Origin: Melioribacteraceae bacterium
Lineage (GTDB): Bacteria > Bacteroidota > Ignavibacteria > Ignavibacteriales > Melioribacteraceae
Direction: 5' to 3'
Assembly (NCBI GenBank): GCA_027036655.1
Contig: JALWEC010000343.1
Coordinates: 1 to 9,294 of the forward strand
Length of the DNA stretch: 9,294 bases
The notes under the pieces are model-generated. The model was not told where the DNA came from and ran no database searches. It worked only from the letters and a program-made list of their open reading frames with translations. The position numbers were made by a program, and so were the translations under genes. Of the stretch, positions 6,118 to 9,294 are shown piece after piece. How positions within the stretch are numbered: the first letter of the stretch is position 1; every line of letters starts with the position of its first letter.

Positions 6118-7460
6118 CAGCTTGCAATTTCCACATTGTTTTTTCTGTCGATGTAATCGGTAACCAGTTTATAAATATATAACGATACAGCCGCCACAAC
6201 GGCGATTGCTACAAAGTAGTACCAGATGTAATGTGCGTCTGCGTAATAAAGAGTTTTTTGCGCTTCGGTTAGTCCGGCGGGAAGCGTTCGCGGATCGGGG
6301 CAGTATTTATCCAGCAAAAATCCCGAGAGACTAAATCCTAAAATTGCAGATAAAAATGAATGAAGATGGCTGAATCCAAGGTAGAGACCTTCATCTCCTT
6401 TGGGAGCTTGGAAGGAAAAATATTCCAAATAACGCGGGGAGATAAAGCACTCGGCAAGTCCTTGAATCGCAATACCGAGAATCATCATAAAAGTAAGCTG
6501 CGGAACTTGTATCCCGAGCAGATTTATGTAAGCCGAGCCGGTCGGCTGACTCATAGCCATCGCAAGCGCGGAAATCGGCATAATGAACATCCCGATAATC
6601 ATTGTGTTGATAGCTCTCAACTTCCGCGTCATTTGAGTTACGAGAACAACAAAAATTACCACGACCAAGGGATTAACATTCGCGAGCCATTCCGGTTTTG
6701 CTCCTTCGCCGAGAAGCCGGATAACGTACTTCGGCATTGTAGCGTAAAGCTGACCTTGAATCAGCCAGAATCCCGTGATGATTAAGGTTAACGTCCAAAG
6801 GCGCGGCTTCAGAAAAATTGCTTTTAAAGCGCGAAGCGAGTCTTGAATTGTTTTACTTTCATAGCTTGTGTCGGGTTCTTTGTAAACAATAATAGCGAAA
6901 ATGAGCGCAAACAACGCCATTGCGGAAGAGAAAAAGTTTACGTATTCAAGACCGATTCCCTGGCGAATATAAGGCACAACCGTTTTTCCTCCGAAGGCGC
7001 CGATGTTTACAGTCCAATAAAAAAGGGAATAACCTCGCGCGCGGTTTTGAACCGTAGTGGTTTTTGCGACGGTTCCGGTAATAAGAGGTTTGATAAATGA
7101 TGCGCCAACAAGCAAAATTATAAGAAAAAGGATAACGGCTGCTTTTGCATGATAAACCCCGAGAAGAAAGTACCCGATTGAAAGGAGGGAAAACGCAATA
7201 ATTAAGCCCTTCTTAAAACCGATTTTATCCACATATGCGCCTACAAACGGAGGTAGAAGATAAAGAGTTCCGTAAAAAATTCCCGCTATAAAACCGGTTT
7301 GAATATCGGTAAAGCCCACTATATCGGTAAGATACAAAGTTAGAACAATAAAAAAGCCGTAATATGCGGCTCGTTCCAATAACTCCATGAAGTTTGCAAT
7401 CCAAAAATCTTTAGGAAATCTCCATGTAGTTCCGCCGGTGTAAGAGTGATTTTCGCTCAT
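6117..7460 (-). CDS. POT/PTR2-like MFS transporter (probable proton-coupled peptide importer)
   Basis: Major-facilitator membrane protein of 447 aa with about twelve hydrophobic segments. Several POT/PTR2 family marks are present: ELLERAAYYG (26-35) in the first helix matches the ExxERxxYYG proton-coupling signature, FIKP (122-125) carries the helix-4 lysine, YSLFYWTVNIGAF (144-156) matches the family's Y..INxG segment, NVNPL (261-265) the helix-8 NPL, and AECFISP (336-342) the helix-10 E...SP segment. POT members import di- and tripeptides with protons, but divergent members carry nitrate or other solutes. Substrate is therefore inferred only, and spacing around the lysine motif differs from canonical peptide transporters. 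The ATG at 7460 is preceded by AGGA at good distance. It heads the minus-strand unit and overlaps rsmA by one base. It is divergent from a peptide-type binding protein. Confidence 0.85.
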   Translation of the reverse strand: MSENHSYTGGTTWRFPKDFWIANFMELLERAAYYGFFIVLTLYLTDIVGFTDIQTGFIAGIFYGTLYLLPPFVGAYVDKIGFKKGLIIAFSLLSIGYFLLGVYHAKAAVILFLIILLVGASFIKPLITGTVAKTTTVQNRARGYSLFYWTVNIGAFGGKTVVPYIRQGIGLEYVNFFSSAMALFALIFAIIVYKEPDTSYESKTIQDSLRALKAIFLKPRLWTLTLIITGFWLIQGQLYATMPKYVIRLLGEGAKPEWLANVNPLVVVIFVVLVTQMTRKLRAINTMIIGMFIMPISALAMAMSQPTGSAYINLLGIQVPQLTFMMILGIAIQGLAECFISPRYLEYFSFQAPKGDEGLYLGFSHLHSFLSAILGFSLSGFLLDKYCPDPRTLPAGLTEAQKTLYYADAHYIWYYFVAIAVVAAVSLYIYKLVTDYIDRKNNVEIAS

Positions 7461-7493
7461 AAATTCCTTTTGTATAGTTTGAATAAGAAATTA

Positions 7494-7525
7494 CAAAGAT
7501 GTGTATTAAGAATTAAAATAACAAA
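7494..7525 (-). promoter_or_regulatory. Candidate Bacteroidota-type promoter of the minus-strand operon
   Basis: Read on the minus strand, TTTG (7525-7522), a 20-base spacer and CATCTTTG (7501-7494) fit the TTTG...TAnnTTTG promoter pattern of Bacteroidota with one mismatch. It would start transcription close upstream of the transporter's AGGA and ATG at 7460. Such short patterns occur by chance in AT-rich DNA, and whether this organism uses that sigma consensus is not known. Confidence 0.25.
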
Positions 7526-7587
7526 TGAAAATTTTAGAACTGAAAATAACTGAGTCTTAAACCGGCAAAATTTTAATAATATACCAT

Positions 7588-7652
7588 CGGCTGTGTTTTC
7601 GCCTTAGGCGGAATGTGTGTGTGGTAATTTCACCGGAATTCAACCTCAGCCG
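7588..7652. repeat. Nested inverted-repeat segment resembling the 129-289 element
   Basis: CGGCTG (7588-7593) pairs with CAGCCG (7647-7652) and encloses a seven-pair hairpin TTTCGCC-TTA-GGCGGAA (7597-7613), a TG repeat (7614-7623) and GGT/ACC (7623-7634). Two blocks are close to blocks of the element at 129-289: GCCTTAGGCGGA against GCCTTGGCGGGA, and GGTAATTTCACCGGAATT against GGTAATTTTACCGAATT, in the same order. The TGTCAT ends of the first element are absent, so this could be a decayed relative, a separate repeat, or a leader RNA on either strand. Confidence 0.4.
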
Positions 7653-7681
7653 TTAAACCGCTTTTTCTGTATAGAAGGTAG

Positions 7682-7706
7682 TATCGTGACGAAAAGTGTC
7701 ACGGTA
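7682..7706. promoter_or_regulatory. Strong hairpin/operator-like inverted repeat
   Basis: CGTGAC (7685-7690) and GTCACG (7698-7703) are exact reverse complements around a 7-base spacer. The stem extends to nine pairs (TATCGTGAC / GTCACGGTA) with one wobble. The two half-sites are centred 13 bases apart, about one DNA turn, which suits a dimeric regulator in this divergent region. There is no T-tract on the plus strand. A structured RNA leader is the alternative. Confidence 0.4.
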
Positions 7707-7854
7707 AACTTGAATTTACATTACTTATTCAAATGAAAACATTTGGATAATACAACAAATTTTGGTTGGATGTGTTTTATTTTATATTTTGATTTTGCGT
7801 GTTCTATTTTATCGTGTAAATTAATAATTAAATAAACTTAAGATTAAAGTTCCG

Positions 7855-9294
7855 ATGAAAACATTTAAAAGTGCGCTAGGTTATTTCCTCGTTTTAATTC
7901 TTCTCTTATTTTTCTTTAATTCTTGTCAAAATAGCAAAAACAGAAAAAACCTCTTAAATAAAGGCGGAACTTTAAATGTTAAAATTTTCTCACCGGTAGA
8001 AACCCTTGATCCGAATAAGATTTTATATTTATCAGACGTTTTAGCTTCGCGGTTAATATACGATGGATTGGTTGGAGATTCTAAAGATAATGCCGGAGTT
8101 GCCGAAAAATGGGAAATATCAAAGGATGGTTTGCGATACGTTTTTCACCTTAAAAAAGGAATATTGTTTCACAGTGATCCCTGTTTCAAATCAGACAAAG
8201 AACGCGAGCTTACCGCATCGGATGTTTTGTTTACTTTCAAAAGAATTGCCGATCGCAAAAATCCAAGCGTAAATTTTTCTCTTTTTGCCGATAAAATCAA
8301 AGGAATTAGGGATTTTCAGCAAGGTTTAACGGACTCAATCTCGGGTATTAAAATAAGAAATAAATTTTCGATTGAATTTATTTTAAACAAGCCATATGTT
8401 GTTTTTTTGAAATTACTTGCTTCGCCTTCCGCTTTTATTCTTTCCGAAACAGCGGTTAATTATTACGGAAATGAAATTGCTGAGCATCCAATCGGAACAG
8501 GCCCGTTTAAGCTTTCTTCTTGGAACCCGACTGAGGAAGTTTATTTTATTCGAAACAAAAATTACCGGCGAAAAAATAAAAACGGTAAAAGCTTGCCATT
8601 TCTCGAAGCCGTTTCTTTTAAATTTTTTTCAAATGAAAAAGAAAAAATAGGCGATTTATTTAAAGGTAAATGCGATTACATTTCGCTCGATAGGGACGAA
8701 TATAATTCGCTAAAAAACGAATTGGATACCACAAAGTTCAAAATAATCAAAACTCAAAATGCATTGGAAATTCGATTCTTTGGGTTTTCTTTCGAAAAGA
8801 ATACTCCGCTTGCCAAAAATCCGGAGTTACGGAAAGCGCTTGCGTATTCATTGAACAGACAAAAGTTATATGTTTCGTCGGAGTTTAAGTATTTTCCGCA
8901 GAACACTCTTGCTCCCGCTTCGTTATTGGGCGATTCAACCTTGCGCTGGTACCAATTCAATCCGGTAAAAAGTAAAGCTTTAGCGGGAAATTTTAGCAAT
9001 GACAATAATATTTATGAATTATCATCTTCGGTAAACGCGCCGTTTCTCAATATAATTGAATCCGGAATGAAATCATTAAATCTAAAAGTAGCCAGAAATG
9101 TGAACCCGAAACGATATTACGAAAGGATTATTAAAAATCGTCCGGATATTTTCAGAATAAGTATGTCGCCCTCATTCCCTGATCTTTCCGAGTATTATCA
9201 GCTTTTCTATTCAAAAAGCGGAAAGTATGTTAATTTATTCAATTACCAAAATCCTGAATTTGATAAAATTTTTGAAAAGTCGCAGGTAGAAAAT
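7855..9294 (+). CDS. Family-5 ABC solute-binding lipoprotein (peptide/nickel type), partial at right edge
   Basis: Binding protein of an ABC importer of the DppA/OppA/NikA family (SBP_bac_5), tethered outside the cytoplasmic membrane. The frame is open for 480 codons to the last base, so the C-terminus lies outside the window. Residues 1-24 are a lipoprotein signal peptide with lipobox FNSC and Cys24. Mature-domain marks are GGTLNV (37-42), TLDPNK, a DGLV segment with a following AEKWEISKDG (101-residue region), FHSDPCF (105-111) with TASDVLFTFKR (120-130), HPIGTGPFKL (211-220) and NPELRKALAYSLNR (322-335), all typical of the family. The Asp-Pro-Cys insertion is, as I recall, common in Bacteroidota homologues. 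The ATG is the first after an in-frame TAA at 7825; no clear Shine-Dalgarno is seen. No permease or ATPase gene is in the window; they may follow to the right. Dipeptide, oligopeptide or metal substrates cannot be told apart. Confidence 0.9.
   Translation, partial: MKTFKSALGYFLVLILLLFFFNSCQNSKNRKNLLNKGGTLNVKIFSPVETLDPNKILYLSDVLASRLIYDGLVGDSKDNAGVAEKWEISKDGLRYVFHLKKGILFHSDPCFKSDKERELTASDVLFTFKRIADRKNPSVNFSLFADKIKGIRDFQQGLTDSISGIKIRNKFSIEFILNKPYVVFLKLLASPSAFILSETAVNYYGNEIAEHPIGTGPFKLSSWNPTEEVYFIRNKNYRRKNKNGKSLPFLEAVSFKFFSNEKEKIGDLFKGKCDYISLDRDEYNSLKNELDTTKFKIIKTQNALEIRFFGFSFEKNTPLAKNPELRKALAYSLNRQKLYVSSEFKYFPQNTLAPASLLGDSTLRWYQFNPVKSKALAGNFSNDNNIYELSSSVNAPFLNIIESGMKSLNLKVARNVNPKRYYERIIKNRPDIFRISMSPSFPDLSEYYQLFYSKSGKYVNLFNYQNPEFDKIFEKSQVEN

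Larger units (their letters stand above)
7461..7854. other. 394-bp divergent intergenic region
   Basis: No gene is supported. It must hold the promoters of both the POT-like transporter (leftward) and the solute-binding protein (rightward). The middle (about 7588-7706) is higher in GC than its flanks and carries several inverted repeats, described separately. The right part (7707-7854) is very AT-rich; a loose TTTG (7761-7764) ... TATATTTTG (7783-7791) pair resembles a Bacteroidota promoter, but the match is inexact. In the reading frame of the rightward gene an in-frame TAA at 7825-7827 precedes the ATG. Confidence 0.6.

Noticed and set aside
6360..6785. 141-codon open frame antisense to the POT-like transporter
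   Set aside because: Basic, His/Asn-rich low-quality protein opposite a well-supported membrane protein; no family similarity seen.
7614..7623. Short TG dinucleotide run as a possible phase-variable tract
   Set aside because: Only five units, and it lies in the interior of a structured intergenic segment, not at a promoter spacer or start codon that I can define.
7588..7660. Cobalamin-riboswitch-like text on the minus strand (CCGGTGAAATTACC followed by CCGCC)
   Set aside because: The run resembles part of the B12 core, but the conserved CACTG-type segment, the surrounding helices and the closing P1 region cannot be traced. The downstream POT-like transporter is not a typical B12-controlled gene.
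8417..8650. 77-codon frame within the solute-binding protein gene (likewise 8063-8272 and, antisense, 8754-9005)
   Set aside because: The solute-binding frame from 7855 is open throughout and carries family motifs in order; these are frame shadows.
1..9294. CRISPR arrays, tRNA or rRNA genes, intact insertion sequences, toxin-antitoxin or defence genes
   Set aside because: No regularly spaced direct repeats, no tRNA-like cloverleaf with the conserved TTCRA arm, no transposase motif and no defence-family motif were seen.

Overview
The window is AT-rich bacterial DNA that is densely coding, apart from two non-coding stretches at positions 1-345 and 7461-7854. It most likely comes from the Bacteroidota/Chlorobiota/Ignavibacteriota group. 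The reasons are a TlpA-type lipoprotein with a large helical N-terminal part, an rsmA-mgtE neighbourhood, a menaquinone-type UbiE, and a solute-binding protein with the family's Asp-Pro-Cys insertion. This placement is inference from gene style, not a database result.

Layout. Positions 1-345 hold no gene, but they do hold structured DNA: small inverted repeats and a roughly 160-bp element (129-289) made of two inverted copies of one arm, which can fold as a cloverleaf. At 346-2253 (+) lies a lipoprotein with a C-terminal thioredoxin domain. A strong hairpin terminator at 2282-2319 separates it from a convergent run of five minus-strand genes. In transcription order these are a POT-like MFS transporter (7460-6117), rsmA (6117-5335), mgtE (5348-3966), a PAP2-family membrane phosphatase (3962-2997) and ubiE (3013-2318). 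Junctions are 1-, 14- and 17-base overlaps or a 3-base gap, so this is almost certainly one transcription unit. Positions 7461-7854 are a divergent control region with several structured segments. At 7855 (+) starts a family-5 (peptide/nickel) ABC solute-binding lipoprotein that runs off the right edge.

How the genes fit together. Most of the minus-strand unit is housekeeping: 16S rRNA dimethylation, Mg2+ homeostasis, lipid-phosphate chemistry and menaquinone maturation. The POT-like transporter at its head faces a peptide-type binding protein across one intergenic region, so two candidate peptide-import genes may share control DNA. The TlpA-like lipoprotein points to thiol-disulfide chemistry outside the cytoplasmic membrane.

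I found no convincing new multi-gene system. The most interesting signal is non-coding: the REPIN/MITE-like cloverleaf at 129-289 and a partly similar structured segment at 7588-7652.
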